From Occallatibacter sp. (GTDB taxonomy: Bacteria > Acidobacteriota > Terriglobia > Terriglobales > Acidobacteriaceae), in assembly GCA_017883405.1 (NCBI GenBank), contig JADGNO010000155.1, positions 1 to 46,523 of the forward strand: a stretch of DNA of 46,523 nt, in the 5' to 3' direction. Under the pieces are notes generated by a model, which saw only the letters and a program-made list of their open reading frames with translations, was not told the DNA's origin and did not search any database. Shown piece after piece: positions 18,377-27,786 of the stretch. Each line of letters opens with the position of its first letter. Within the stretch, counting starts at the first letter, position 1. Position numbers and translations under genes: made by a program.

Positions 18377-18505
18377 TCAAATCTGCGCACGCAAGTGCGC
18401 ATACTGAGACGAGCGTGGCCGCCCGGGTTCAGGTGCCACGCTTTTCTTATGTCAGAAGCACGGCTTGACCCTACAGGAAATTGGCTCGACGCCGGGAAGA
18501 GAGAG

Positions 18506-19162
18506 ATGACTACAGTGAGTGAGAAGATTGATGCCAAGCTGGTAAAAGAGCTTCGTGAGAAATCCGGGGCCCCGATGGGCGACTGCCTGAAAGCCCTGCA
18601 GGAAGCGAAGGGAAACATCGAAGATGCATTTGTTGTGCTGCGCAAGCGCGGCATGGCTTCAGCGCAGAAAAAGGCCTCCCGTTCAACGAACGATGGCTCG
18701 GTGTATCCCTACATTCACGCGGGCGGCAAGCTCGGTGTACTGGTCGAGGTCAATTGCGAAAGCGACTTCGTGGCGCGCACTGACGACTTCCAGGAGCTGC
18801 TGAAAGATATCTCGATGCACATCGCGGCCAGCGATCCGCGTTATGTTCGCGCTGAAGATGTGACGCCTGAGGATATGGAGCGCGAGAAGGAAATCTATCG
18901 TGCCCAGGCTGCTGCTACGGGTAAGCCGGCACCGGTGATTGAGAAGATCGTTGATGGCAAGATGGCCAAGTTCTATGAGGAAGTCTGCCTGCTTGAGCAG
19001 CCCTTCATCAAGGACCAGTCCGTCAGCATCAAGGAACTGATTGCGCAGAAGGTCGCCAAGCTGGGTGAGAACATCACCGTGCGCCGCTTTGCGCGCTTCA
19101 AGGTTGGCGCACCGGACTGGACCGTGGCAACGACCAAACAGACTGAAGCTGCCGCAGAATAA
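18506..19162 (+). CDS. tsf: Translation elongation factor Ts
   Basis: Guanine-nucleotide exchange factor for EF-Tu, 218 residues. The N-terminal UBA-like domain reads KLVKELREKSGAPMGDCLKA, then NIEDAFVVLRKRG. The core contains VNCESDFVARTDDF, the segment that contacts EF-Tu. The C-terminus has LLEQPFIKD and ITVRRFARFKVG. At 218 residues it is the short form lacking part of the dimerisation region of E. coli EF-Ts (283 residues), as in Thermus and several other phyla. The ATG at 18506 follows GAGAGAG; the upstream in-frame ATG at 18395 adds unconserved residues. Confidence 0.98.
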   Translation: MTTVSEKIDAKLVKELREKSGAPMGDCLKALQEAKGNIEDAFVVLRKRGMASAQKKASRSTNDGSVYPYIHAGGKLGVLVEVNCESDFVARTDDFQELLKDISMHIAASDPRYVRAEDVTPEDMEREKEIYRAQAAATGKPAPVIEKIVDGKMAKFYEEVCLLEQPFIKDQSVSIKELIAQKVAKLGENITVRRFARFKVGAPDWTVATTKQTEAAAE

Positions 19163-19188
19163 CTGCACTGCACGTTAGCAAAACGAAG

Positions 19189-19212
19189 GGCCCGGAGCAT
19201 TTGCTCCGGGCC
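19189..19212 (+). terminator. Intrinsic terminator after tsf
   Basis: GGCCCGGAGCA pairs perfectly with TGCTCCGGGCC around TT and is followed by TTTTACTTT. It lies 27 nt after the tsf stop and closes the rplM-rpsI-rpsB-tsf block. Confidence 0.92.
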
Positions 19213-19519
19213 TTTTACTTTGGTAAACAAATTGATTGCCGTTTGAATAAGTTCGGTGTTAGAAATGACACACCATTGCGGGCTTGAACTGCTTTCCACC
19301 TCGTTAGGCTCCCACAAATTCGCTTCACCGCACGAACTTCCCGCTTGGATTCGATTTGGCTCCTGCAATCCCCGAATAAAAAGCAGGAGCTGATAGATAT
19401 GACTGGGCGCGCTCAATTCCTGAACTATGTCTTGGGAGGTCGTTTTGAATATCTCTGGAGTTTTGGTCGAGATCCTCTTCTCGAAAGGTGCTGGCCCGTA
19501 TTTTCGCAACTACACTCGA
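19213..19519. other. Intergenic region before the DUF1566-like gene
   Basis: About 300 bp. CTCCTGC and GCAGGAG (about 19361-19391) form a 7-bp stem with a large loop. TTG at 19445, preceded by GGGAGG, is an alternative in-frame start of the next gene. No other feature seen. Confidence 0.4.
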
Positions 19520-21046
19520 ATGCGAACAAAGGTATCCTTTACGGGGAAATTTTTGGCATTGGGCGGGGCATGCGTTTTTTTGACTGGGGCGTCGGCGCAG
19601 CTAATACCGAGTGCGGACGGCAAGACCGTCTATGATGCCCATCTGCAGGCGCGATGGCTTGCCAACGCAAACCTGGCGGGTACTACGGAGGGAGCCTCTA
19701 TAGCATCGCATTCCGGCATCACGACCATCAGCCCGAGCGGAGCGATGAATTACACGACGGCACTAGCTTGGCTCATGGCATTGAACTCAGGAACATTCGA
19801 CGGCTCTGTCGGCTATCTTGGCCACACTACCTGGACATTGCCGACCAGCCCGACGGACGTTATAAATCCGCAGGATGCCAACTGCACGTCTAATGGCCCC
19901 GGCGGTGACCGCTTCGGGTATGGCTGCACAGTGGCCGACATGGCAGGCCTCTACAACCTGAAGAAGTCTCTCGGGCTCAAATGGCCGAATACGGCGGTTC
20001 CGATTCTTCACTCGGTCGCCGGTCCGTTCCGCAATTTCCAACCTTATCTTTACTGGTCGAAAACGGCCGCGGGAGATGGAACGGGGTTCCACACATTTTC
20101 GTTCAACACGGGATGGACCGGCGCGAACACCAACAACCATTACATGTATGTGCTGCCGATGATCAAAGGGAAAGTGACGTCGGAGTATAACGGCACCGTG
20201 CCTGTGAGTTGGGTGTCTGCAGGCGTTGGTGAACTCCAAGTCAGCACTGATGGACAGCTGGTTTACGATCCTGCTCCGGTGAACGTGACCTTTCTGGCAG
20301 ATGCGAATCTGGCGCGGACTCAGTCGTTCGGGGCGCAGTGCGCGAGCTTTGTTCCACCGGAAGCTGCCACTGTGTTTCCGCCTGGAATTCCGTGCATTGC
20401 GCCGGATGGGTCGATGGCCAACAACACGGCCTATGACGCGAGCAACGCCAGCAATTGGATCAATGGCATGAACGCGTACAACGGTACGGGATGGCTCGGA
20501 CGACAAGACTGGCAGTTGCCTCCGGACGATGGTGGATGCGGGAACTTCGGCTGTACCGACAGCCCGATGGGCGATCTTTATTACAACCAGCTTGGCCTGG
20601 CGGTTGGAACTCAAGTGGTACCGACGCCCAAAATCAATGTTGGGCCTTTCAATCATGTTCAGCCATATCTTTATTGGTCGTGCGGAGAGCCGGTTACGAG
20701 CCCACCGTGCCAGACGATTCCTCCGCGTGTGCCGACGCAGGAGTGGAGCTTCTCATTCGGGAATGGATTTCAGGGGACGGATCTCCAGGTCAATTCGATG
20801 TACGTGATGGTCTATTTTCAGCAGACACCTTCGCAGGCGTTGATGGAGGCCATCGAGAAGGATTTAGCGACGAATCGTGAACTGAACGCGATTTTGGAGC
20901 AGGCGAACGACGTCATCACTGCTCCCAACCCACGGGCAAAGCTTGGCGCGCTGATTCTGTTCGCTCTTGAGGTCGAAGAGTTGCGGAGCGGGGGACTGAA
21001 CAGTGCACAGGCAGTGGAACTGATTGAGTTGGCGTTGGTCGTTTAG
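19520..21046 (+). CDS. Secreted protein with two DUF1566/Lcl-like domains
   Basis: Exported protein of 508 residues of unknown function. A signal peptide (MRTKVSFTGKFLALGGACVF) ends near GASAQ. The mature part is a tandem duplication: each half starts with DGKTVYDAHLQARWLANANLA or DGQLVYDPAPVNVTFLADAN, continues with a W-rich segment (GYLGHTTWTLPT / GWLGRQDWQLPP), then GDLYYNQLGL-like and NFQPYLYWS / HVQPYLYWS, and ends with MYVLPM / MYVMVY. This is the pattern of DUF1566 (Lcl C-terminal) domains. The last ~70 residues are a helical tail. Starts at TTG 19445 (with GGGAGG) or ATG 19427 are also open; the signal peptide favours 19520. Confidence 0.75.
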   Translation: MRTKVSFTGKFLALGGACVFLTGASAQLIPSADGKTVYDAHLQARWLANANLAGTTEGASIASHSGITTISPSGAMNYTTALAWLMALNSGTFDGSVGYLGHTTWTLPTSPTDVINPQDANCTSNGPGGDRFGYGCTVADMAGLYNLKKSLGLKWPNTAVPILHSVAGPFRNFQPYLYWSKTAAGDGTGFHTFSFNTGWTGANTNNHYMYVLPMIKGKVTSEYNGTVPVSWVSAGVGELQVSTDGQLVYDPAPVNVTFLADANLARTQSFGAQCASFVPPEAATVFPPGIPCIAPDGSMANNTAYDASNASNWINGMNAYNGTGWLGRQDWQLPPDDGGCGNFGCTDSPMGDLYYNQLGLAVGTQVVPTPKINVGPFNHVQPYLYWSCGEPVTSPPCQTIPPRVPTQEWSFSFGNGFQGTDLQVNSMYVMVYFQQTPSQALMEAIEKDLATNRELNAILEQANDVITAPNPRAKLGALILFALEVEELRSGGLNSAQAVELIELALVV

Positions 21047-21076
21047 ACCGTGCGCCAAGTTGAATTTAGAAAAGCA

Positions 21077-21107
21077 GAGGGGCAGTCCGCGATGTGGACT
21101 GCCCCTC
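21077..21107. terminator. Bidirectional terminator
   Basis: GAGGGGCAGTCC and GGACTGCCCCTC pair perfectly (12 bp, 7-nt loop) between the convergent DUF1566-like and porin genes. T runs are weak; the location argues for the role. Confidence 0.75.
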
Positions 21108-21136
21108 GCTGTGTAGCGGATCAAAGATCCCAGAGT

Positions 21137-22942
21137 TTACGGCAGGTAGTAGCGGAGCGAGGTCCACACCATGTTGTCGACGCCCTTGGCGCCCCCACCT
21201 GGGTTGGTCGTGCCGCCCGCACCGGACCAGAGGTCGCGCTCAAACCAGCCGTACTGAATGCCCTGGCGAAGACGTCCCTTGGGACCGTTGTAGAAGTTGT
21301 ACCAGTAGCCTGCGGTGAACTCTTGCACGTCCTTGTTGTTGTTTCCGCAGTTTGCTGGAGCAATGGGTGCTGCGGCAGGGATGCCGGCGGCTGAGACGGG
21401 CTCAACCAGGCAGCCCGACATGTTGGAGCTGCGCGCACCATAGCCGACCTGGGTAGTCCCGCTAAGCACGTAATTGCGGTCGATGTAGTCAGCGCCATAG
21501 TTCAGGTAAATGTTCAGGCGCGGAGTGGGGTTGAGCTCAACAGTGCTGAGGGCAGAGAACCCATGCAGCGGAGAGAGCGCACCGTTCGGGCGAACCGTTA
21601 CGTCGGCAATGGTTGATGACCCGTAGCGGCCCACGCCCTGGCCCCAGAGTCCCTTGAGGCCGACGGTGACCTTCTTGTTGAAGATCGGACCGCGGAAGCC
21701 GCCGCCAACGCCGACGCCGATCTCCTTGTCGTTGTACGCACCCGCTGATGAAGTGGGGGCGTTGGGATAGATGCGGTCGCGGAACGTGCGCTCGATTCCG
21801 ATCAGTTCCCAGTGACCCCAACCTGGCTCGAGAACTGCTTTCACGATGATGTCGGGAGCGTAGTTGAAGGAGTAGTTGGCGTTCAGGTTGTAGAGACCGC
21901 CTCCGGTCCCGCCGGAACCGAGGAGGTAGTTGGTTGGCAGGTTGGAGCCGGCGGGGTTGAGCGTTTCAGCATTCTCCGCTGAGGCGCCGAGGAAAAACTT
22001 CCTGCCAATCGTCTTTGAAACGCGGAAGCTGTACTGGCGCGTCCAAACAAAGCCGGCCGTGTACTGCGCGTCGATTGTCGAAGGAAGGATTTCTGTTCCG
22101 CGAGCTTCGCCTGCAGTGGTTTCGGTAGCGAGCGACCATCCCTGGCCACCGGAAACATCCAGGCCATTCGAGAACAGAGCGTCAGCCCAAAGCTGGCGCT
22201 GGCGCAGCGTGTAGCTGTTGCTCTGGTTGCTGTTCGATGTGACGCCGGCGCTAAGCCAATCCAGTTCGTAGTAGCCCGTAAAAGTCATCTTGGGCAATTT
22301 GCCTACAGCTTTAATGGCAATACGTGACTGACGACCAGAACCGAAGAACTCGCTCAGTTGCGAGGCATCTGAGTTATTTAACGGAACGCCAGTAAATGGT
22401 GTGTTGATGTCGCCGCCCGTTGCACCCTGGCGCCAAACAGATTCAGCCGCAAGGAAGCTGCCTGTCGGCGAGATCGAGATGCCCTTGAAGTTGATGACGT
22501 CCGGGTTCGCAATCGATTTCTTGACGGCGCCGATGTCATCTGTAAAAGAAGAAACCACCAAGGCGTTGGTGTTCTTCACGTCGTCCACAGTGGCCTGCAG
22601 AGTGGAAACAGCGCTCGCGTTCTGGGTTACGGCCTGCTGTTGAGCATCTGCCGCCGCCTGGGCTTTGGCCGCGGCCGCCTGTGCATCGGCTGCGGACTGC
22701 TGGGCCTGCTTTAGTTGCGTGTCCTTGTCGGCGAGGCTGGTCTTCAGGCCGTCGATCTGTCCCTGAAATTCCTGGCGGAGCTGCTGGATTTGCTCTTCGA
22801 CTGTCGGCCCTGGGGGCGTTTTAGCTTTCTTTGTGGCTACGTGTTTTTTCGCCGGTGCCGTTTGGCCGCTGGAGCTCGCGTACGAAACAACGAGACTGGC
22901 TGCCAATATTCCGGCTGCAACAGTGTTGAGTCTGAATTTCAT
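21137..22942 (-). CDS. Coiled-coil outer-membrane porin
   Basis: Outer-membrane protein of 601 residues. A signal peptide (MKFRLNTVAAGILAASLVVS) precedes a basic, proline-rich linker and a coiled coil at ~45-120 (EEQIQQLRQEFQGQIDGLKT and Ala/Gln repeats). The rest is a barrel-like series of amphipathic strands (FTGYYELDWLSAG, RIAIKAVGKLPKM, GLKGLWGQGVGRYG) ending in WTSLRYYLP. This is the acidobacterial type of porin with a periplasmic coiled-coil stalk; the substrate is unknown. The second ATG was chosen because AAGG lies 5 nt before it, whereas the first ATG at 22954 abuts GAGAGG. It is followed by a terminator shared with the convergent gene. Confidence 0.85.
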   Translation of the reverse strand: MKFRLNTVAAGILAASLVVSYASSSGQTAPAKKHVATKKAKTPPGPTVEEQIQQLRQEFQGQIDGLKTSLADKDTQLKQAQQSAADAQAAAAKAQAAADAQQQAVTQNASAVSTLQATVDDVKNTNALVVSSFTDDIGAVKKSIANPDVINFKGISISPTGSFLAAESVWRQGATGGDINTPFTGVPLNNSDASQLSEFFGSGRQSRIAIKAVGKLPKMTFTGYYELDWLSAGVTSNSNQSNSYTLRQRQLWADALFSNGLDVSGGQGWSLATETTAGEARGTEILPSTIDAQYTAGFVWTRQYSFRVSKTIGRKFFLGASAENAETLNPAGSNLPTNYLLGSGGTGGGLYNLNANYSFNYAPDIIVKAVLEPGWGHWELIGIERTFRDRIYPNAPTSSAGAYNDKEIGVGVGGGFRGPIFNKKVTVGLKGLWGQGVGRYGSSTIADVTVRPNGALSPLHGFSALSTVELNPTPRLNIYLNYGADYIDRNYVLSGTTQVGYGARSSNMSGCLVEPVSAAGIPAAAPIAPANCGNNNKDVQEFTAGYWYNFYNGPKGRLRQGIQYGWFERDLWSGAGGTTNPGGGAKGVDNMVWTSLRYYLP

Positions 22943-23315
22943 TTGAGCCTTCATCCTCTCTGGATTGGTGAAATCGTTATTGCGTCCTCTTGCAGGCAGA
23001 CGCTTTATTTTCTTCGCATGCTTGGGTCTTTGAAGATCATGTAGTGCACAACTGCATCAGCATTGCGTTGAGAACAATGTATGGAAACAACTCAGCAATG
23101 AATGTGATTACTTCCGAGATTCAGACTCGCAGAATCATATGAATATTTGACGAATTCACAGAGGTTTAACAATTTGCAATCGGGCACTGACGGACGGTGA
23201 TTGCGATCGCGAGGGCACTGAAAAATCAGATAGATAAAGTCACGCGCAGGCAATCCCGCATGTGTTTATGCGAGTTAATCTGCGCGATGCAATGTGAATA
23301 GATTGTGAATTGCGA
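22943..23315. other. AT-richer porin upstream region
   Basis: About 370 bp between the PIG-L deacetylase gene end and the porin start, both on the minus strand, visibly AT-richer than the flanking genes. No open frame or clean terminator was found. Its size and composition suggest a regulated porin promoter and possibly a long leader; I could not pick a promoter with confidence. Confidence 0.4.
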
Positions 23316-26174
23316 TTACTGCGCGTGTGTACCGGCGCTCAGCATGTTCGCAAGCAGTCGATATGAGCCGGGCACAAGCTCCGGCAGCTGGCGATAGAGT
23401 GCGTAGGCAACATATATGTATGTTCCCTTTCCGGGATGCGTAACGATAAGTCCGCCGCGCTGCGGGTCCTGACCTTGATCGGCAGTTTCAGTAAGTGCTG
23501 TGTAGCCGGGATCAAACGAGTCAAGGAACGAGTGGCCGCGCTCTTCCACCCAGCCATCAAAATCGGCAGTGGTAATTTTGTTGGGCCAGCTCAGTAAAGG
23601 ATTGGCAGGTTCGAGTAGCTTGACCGGCGACTGTTCGTCGACGACGCGCTCAGGGGTGCGGCCGATGGAGAGCGGTAGTGGCGCAGGGAAAGTTTCGCTT
23701 TGGTATTGCACAATGAGCGTTCCACCGCTACGGACGAACTCATCAAGATGCGCTTGCGATGCGGCGACGGTTGGACGCGTAGAGTATGCGCGGATTCCGA
23801 CGACGATTACGTTCCACTCAGAATAGTCGCCTGCGGCAAGTTCTGCATCACTCAGCAAATGGGGCGCGACCCCAAGTTCCTCAATGGCTTCTGGAACTTC
23901 GTCACCCGGGCCCATGATGTAACCGACCTTTAATCCGGGCGCGAGTTTTACATCGACCTTGCGCGTCTCGAGTTTCGCGGATTCGTATTGGTTGTAAGGC
24001 TGAATGCCGGGGTAACCGATGGTTTGCCAGCCCGTTTTAAATTCGTGTCCGTTGGAATGCGCAACCGCTTCGACGTTGTAGACGCCTGTTGCGACCTTGG
24101 CCGGCGTTACTGAAAACACGATGGGCGCGGAATCAACTCCGGCCTTCAAATTGAACTGTGCTTCAGATGGCGAGGCGTGCCACCCCTCCGGCAGACTCAG
24201 CGTAACGGTTCCCGACGCAGCATGCGTAGCGTGCACCGTTACTCTAACCGGCAGTGCGGATCCATCGAGCGGCAGAATGCGTGCTTCGGGCGCCATGCGA
24301 ATTCCAATGGCAGGAGTGACGATCAGCGGTTGATAGATGCCGCCGATTCCAGTGACGCGCTGCAGCGTTTGCACCACACTGCCTATGTGGATAGGCAGTC
24401 CGTCAAACGTAAATTCCACCCACGCTGCCAGCGGCCATGGCGCAAACGAGCGGTCGCGCCATGCCTGGTTTGAAATGTCATAGTAAGGCTGTTCAATCGA
24501 TGGCCGCGTGTTGAAAGGCGCGGTGGGTGCGGCGTCCTCAGCCACTCTCACCTGAAAAACGCGATCGCTGACGGCTGCCTTAGGATCAAGCGCGCTACCG
24601 GTATCCTGGGCTTTCCATGGAGTGCCTGTCTGAGTGTCGAGCCACACGCGGCTGAGTTGTGCTGCGTCGAGTGCCTGCGTCGCATGCACCCGCACGCGGA
24701 ATTCTTCACCAGGTGTGACACTACGCGCGGTCTCGTCGCCGAAGCTGCCGCCGCCAGGACCAGCGCGCTCACTACCACTTGAGGTCTGGGCCAGCATGTC
24801 GAGGCCGAGCTGTTCTTTCAACGCAGATTGAAACTGTTCAATCTTTTCGGCAAGTTCCATCTCGACGCTTGCTTTCGATTCCGCGTCGAGATCGGAGGTT
24901 TTGACGCGGGTGTAAAGCTCAAGCGTCTGGCGATACATGGGAGCGAGCTTTCTCGCACCTTCGACGCCGGTCTCATTGCGGCGATCGCTAAGGAAGTCGG
25001 TAAGGTTGTTCCCAATTTGCCGAAGGCCCTGCGTGAGCCACGCGGGAGGAGCGCCTTTCACCAACGACGCGAGGCCCGCGAGACTGGTGTCGATCTTTAC
25101 CTTGCGATTCTCAAACAGACTTGAGTCGCTTCCGCCAGATCCGGCGCTGGATGCGGGTACTGCCGCAATTGGCGCCACACCCCACAGGTGATAACTCGAC
25201 GACTGCGGTCCGCTGAGCATCGGGTTTGCACCGCCGTTTTGTGACTTTTGCTCGCCCCATCCCTGGCGCGCGATCTGCGCGTAGCTGCGGCCCAGCACTG
25301 CATCCCATGCACCCACCTGCAGCGTTACATCCACAGATGGAGCACCGTTGATCCATTCGCCAGTGATGTAGTTGTGGAAACGCGCAGGCGCCCACTTGCC
25401 GGTTGCGTAGTCGAAAATGCCCTGGCTCGTTACGCGTGCGAATGGCGCGCGTGAATACATGGCCAGCGGTTGCCAGGGCTGCAATCCGTCTTTCAATTGC
25501 TCAGGGAAGACTTTTGGATCGCCAGCGAGTTTGAATGCTTCTTGCGCGACTTCGCCTGAAACCTGATGCTGGCCGTGCCCATCTGACACGCCGCCGACAA
25601 ACGTTGCAATGATCACTTGCGGACGTACCTGTCGCACTGCAAGCACCGCGTCATAGAGAACGCGATCGTGTCCCCAGCGCGCGTAGGCTTCCTGTTGTGT
25701 TTTTGAAAATCCGAAGTCAGCCTCGGTACCCCAGAGCTGGCCAGACGCGTAGTACTCATCCGCTTTGAGCAACTCGCTGGTGCGCATCAGGCCAAGTGCA
25801 TCGTAGGTTTCTCCGGAGATGGCATTCTGGCCGCCTTCACCGCGTGTGAGCGTAAGCAACGTAACCCGCGCGCCCAGTCCGCGCGAGAGATAGGTCATCA
25901 GCGCACCGTCTTCATCGTCAGGATGCGCGACAATGTAGAGCACGCTTGCCGTGGTTCCCAGTCGTCGCAGCGACTGTTCAAGCGCGGCCTGGCCTCGGTC
26001 TTCAGGCAGTGGCAGCGCGACTGCACGGGGTTCGACAGGGGGAAGCGAAAACGCCGTCGCCGCTGCTTGCGCGCCGGTTTGCGCAATAAGGCTCATCGGC
26101 ATCGCGGTAGTCAAGGCAAGCCCCAGAATGGCGGCACTCAGGATTTTTAGATTCGCTGACTGGGACAGAAACAT
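23316..26174 (-). CDS. Large exported PIG-L family deacetylase
   Basis: Exported zinc-dependent deacetylase-type protein of 952 residues. After a signal peptide (~1-32), the PIG-L/LmbE domain (~75-290) shows AHPDDED (His84, Asp86, Asp87, with zinc ligands His84 and Asp87) and HGQHQVSG (His200, His203). The middle (~490-730) is beta-rich with sandwich-like segments (TLSLPEGWHASPSE). The last ~180 residues form a flavodoxin/GATase-like module (WNVIVVGIRAYSTRP, FVRSGGTLIVQYQSE). Family members remove acetyl groups from N-acetylglucosamine-containing molecules; the substrate here is unknown. AGGAGA precedes the ATG. It is divergent from the APC permease, only 42 bp from that gene's start. Confidence 0.88.
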   Translation of the reverse strand: MFLSQSANLKILSAAILGLALTTAMPMSLIAQTGAQAAATAFSLPPVEPRAVALPLPEDRGQAALEQSLRRLGTTASVLYIVAHPDDEDGALMTYLSRGLGARVTLLTLTRGEGGQNAISGETYDALGLMRTSELLKADEYYASGQLWGTEADFGFSKTQQEAYARWGHDRVLYDAVLAVRQVRPQVIIATFVGGVSDGHGQHQVSGEVAQEAFKLAGDPKVFPEQLKDGLQPWQPLAMYSRAPFARVTSQGIFDYATGKWAPARFHNYITGEWINGAPSVDVTLQVGAWDAVLGRSYAQIARQGWGEQKSQNGGANPMLSGPQSSSYHLWGVAPIAAVPASSAGSGGSDSSLFENRKVKIDTSLAGLASLVKGAPPAWLTQGLRQIGNNLTDFLSDRRNETGVEGARKLAPMYRQTLELYTRVKTSDLDAESKASVEMELAEKIEQFQSALKEQLGLDMLAQTSSGSERAGPGGGSFGDETARSVTPGEEFRVRVHATQALDAAQLSRVWLDTQTGTPWKAQDTGSALDPKAAVSDRVFQVRVAEDAAPTAPFNTRPSIEQPYYDISNQAWRDRSFAPWPLAAWVEFTFDGLPIHIGSVVQTLQRVTGIGGIYQPLIVTPAIGIRMAPEARILPLDGSALPVRVTVHATHAASGTVTLSLPEGWHASPSEAQFNLKAGVDSAPIVFSVTPAKVATGVYNVEAVAHSNGHEFKTGWQTIGYPGIQPYNQYESAKLETRKVDVKLAPGLKVGYIMGPGDEVPEAIEELGVAPHLLSDAELAAGDYSEWNVIVVGIRAYSTRPTVAASQAHLDEFVRSGGTLIVQYQSETFPAPLPLSIGRTPERVVDEQSPVKLLEPANPLLSWPNKITTADFDGWVEERGHSFLDSFDPGYTALTETADQGQDPQRGGLIVTHPGKGTYIYVAYALYRQLPELVPGSYRLLANMLSAGTHAQ

Positions 26175-26183
26175 GGTCTCCTG

Positions 26184-26195
26184 TCAGTGTACAAT
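26184..26195. promoter_or_regulatory. Overlapping divergent -10-like elements
   Basis: The sequence AGTGTACAAT contains TACAAT on the plus strand (26190-26195) and TACACT on the minus strand, sharing the palindrome TGTACA. It lies between the divergent PIG-L and permease genes. The minus-strand element is very close to the PIG-L start, so only the plus one is well placed. Confidence 0.3.
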
Positions 26196-26216
26196 CCGGT
26201 GAGCGTCTTCAGCCTG

Positions 26217-27653
26217 ATGAGTTTACCCCAGTCCAGTTCCACCGGTTCCGCGACACTTGAGCGCCGCATTGGCCTGCGTTCGGCTGTGCTGTTCAACATG
26301 CTTGAGATGATCGGCGTTGGCCCGTTTATCACGCTGCCACTTGTGATTGCTTCCGCCGGATTCCGGCTTTCGGTGTGGGCGTGGGTGGTGGGCGCCATGA
26401 TCGCCATAGCGGATGGACTGGTGTGGGCTGAACTTGGTGCAGCATTTCCGCGGGCCGGCGGATCGTATGCGTTTCTTCGCGAGATTTACGGACCTGATCG
26501 CGCCGGCAACTGGCTCAGTTTTCTTTACGTTTGGCAGTTGAGTTTTTCAGCCCCGTTGTCGATCGCATCGGGCTGCATTGGCCTGTCGAGTTTTCTGGGA
26601 ATGTTCTGGCCTGGTCTCGACGCCACGCCTATTGCGGCATTGCCCATGTTGCATTACTCGAATTTTGCCGCTGCCGGCGCTTGCCTGGTGATGACCTGGC
26701 TGCTCTATCGAAATCTGAAGACAGTTCAATGGATGGCCTGGGTCATGTTCATTGGTGTGATGATCTCGATTGCTGGCGTGATCGTCTCCGGCTTTGCTCA
26801 CGCTTCCGCTACAGGTGGTTTTCAAATTCCGCCCATGCCCGCGCTGCCCGCCAGTCTGGCCATCGGCGGACTTGCGCAGGGCACGCTGCTTACGACGTAT
26901 TGCTACTGGGGCTACTACAACATCACTTTTCTCGGCAGCGAAGTGCGCCGGCCTGAGCGCACAATACCGCGCGCCATTCTGCTGAGTGTTCTGCTGGTCG
27001 CGGTTTTTTATGTCTCGATGGATCTAGCGGTGCTACCGTCGCTGCGCGACGCCGCCGCGCACTCCGCCGAAAGCGCGCTGGTGCGGGTACGGCTGGTGGC
27101 GGAGATTGCGCATTCAGCTTTTGGAACATGGGCCGGGTACCTGATGGCCGCGCTGATTATCTGGACTGCGTTCGCGTCGGTATTCTCGCTGCTGCTGGGC
27201 TACTCGCGCGTGCCGTATGCTGCCGCGCGTGACGGCAATTATTTCAGCTATCTTGGCGCTGTCCATCCAAAACACCACATCCCGCACCGGTCGCTGGTTG
27301 CGCTCGGGTTGGTGGGCGCGGCATTCTGCTTCTTTACGCTCACCCAGGTCATCACCATGCTGGTGGTTACGCGCATCCTGCTGCAGTTCTTTTTGCAACA
27401 GGCCGGGGTAATTCTGCTGCGCATTCAGAGGCCGGAGCTTGAGCGGCCTTTCCGCATACCGCTTTATCCGTTACCGCCGCTGGCTGCGATGGGTGGATTC
27501 ATATTCCTGCTCATGTACCGCCCCAAGGCTCTTGGCGGACTTGCCGTGGCAGGATTGATTGCCGTTTCAGGCACCGTGATCTATCTGATCCGCGCCCGCC
27601 GATTGCGGCAATGGCCCTTTGCTCGCGGTTCGGAACTGAAAACCGGATCGTAA
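26217..27653 (+). CDS. APC family amino acid permease
   Basis: Inner-membrane transporter of about 478 residues with 12 predicted helices. Family marks: GLRSAVLFNMLEMIGVGPF in helix 1 (the unwound G-x-G substrate site), ELGAAFPRAGGSYAFLREIYG between helices 2 and 3, YCYWGYYNITFLGSEVRRPERTIPRA around helix 6, and RPFRIPLYPLPPL before the last helices. It resembles the amino-acid/polyamine/organocation superfamily close to LAT-type bacterial permeases; the substrate is unknown. In-frame starts exist at GTG 26187, GTG 26199 and ATG 26217; a TACAAT -10 at 26190-26195 would begin transcription after the first two, so ATG 26217 is preferred. Confidence 0.88.
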   Translation: MSLPQSSSTGSATLERRIGLRSAVLFNMLEMIGVGPFITLPLVIASAGFRLSVWAWVVGAMIAIADGLVWAELGAAFPRAGGSYAFLREIYGPDRAGNWLSFLYVWQLSFSAPLSIASGCIGLSSFLGMFWPGLDATPIAALPMLHYSNFAAAGACLVMTWLLYRNLKTVQWMAWVMFIGVMISIAGVIVSGFAHASATGGFQIPPMPALPASLAIGGLAQGTLLTTYCYWGYYNITFLGSEVRRPERTIPRAILLSVLLVAVFYVSMDLAVLPSLRDAAAHSAESALVRVRLVAEIAHSAFGTWAGYLMAALIIWTAFASVFSLLLGYSRVPYAAARDGNYFSYLGAVHPKHHIPHRSLVALGLVGAAFCFFTLTQVITMLVVTRILLQFFLQQAGVILLRIQRPELERPFRIPLYPLPPLAAMGGFIFLLMYRPKALGGLAVAGLIAVSGTVIYLIRARRLRQWPFARGSELKTGS

Positions 27654-27786
27654 GTTTCGACGGAATCAATTTCCAGTAATTCGCATGTCAAAATCCTGTA
27701 ACATCTGGCTGCTCAGCAGTGTCTAATGGTTTACGTGGGCAGATTTTTCAGCTGCCGCAGGTTTTCCCCAACGCGAGGTCAAGCTC

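Noticed and set aside
19787-20656. 289-codon minus-strand frame
   Set aside because: Arg/His/Ile-rich shadow of the DUF1566-like gene.
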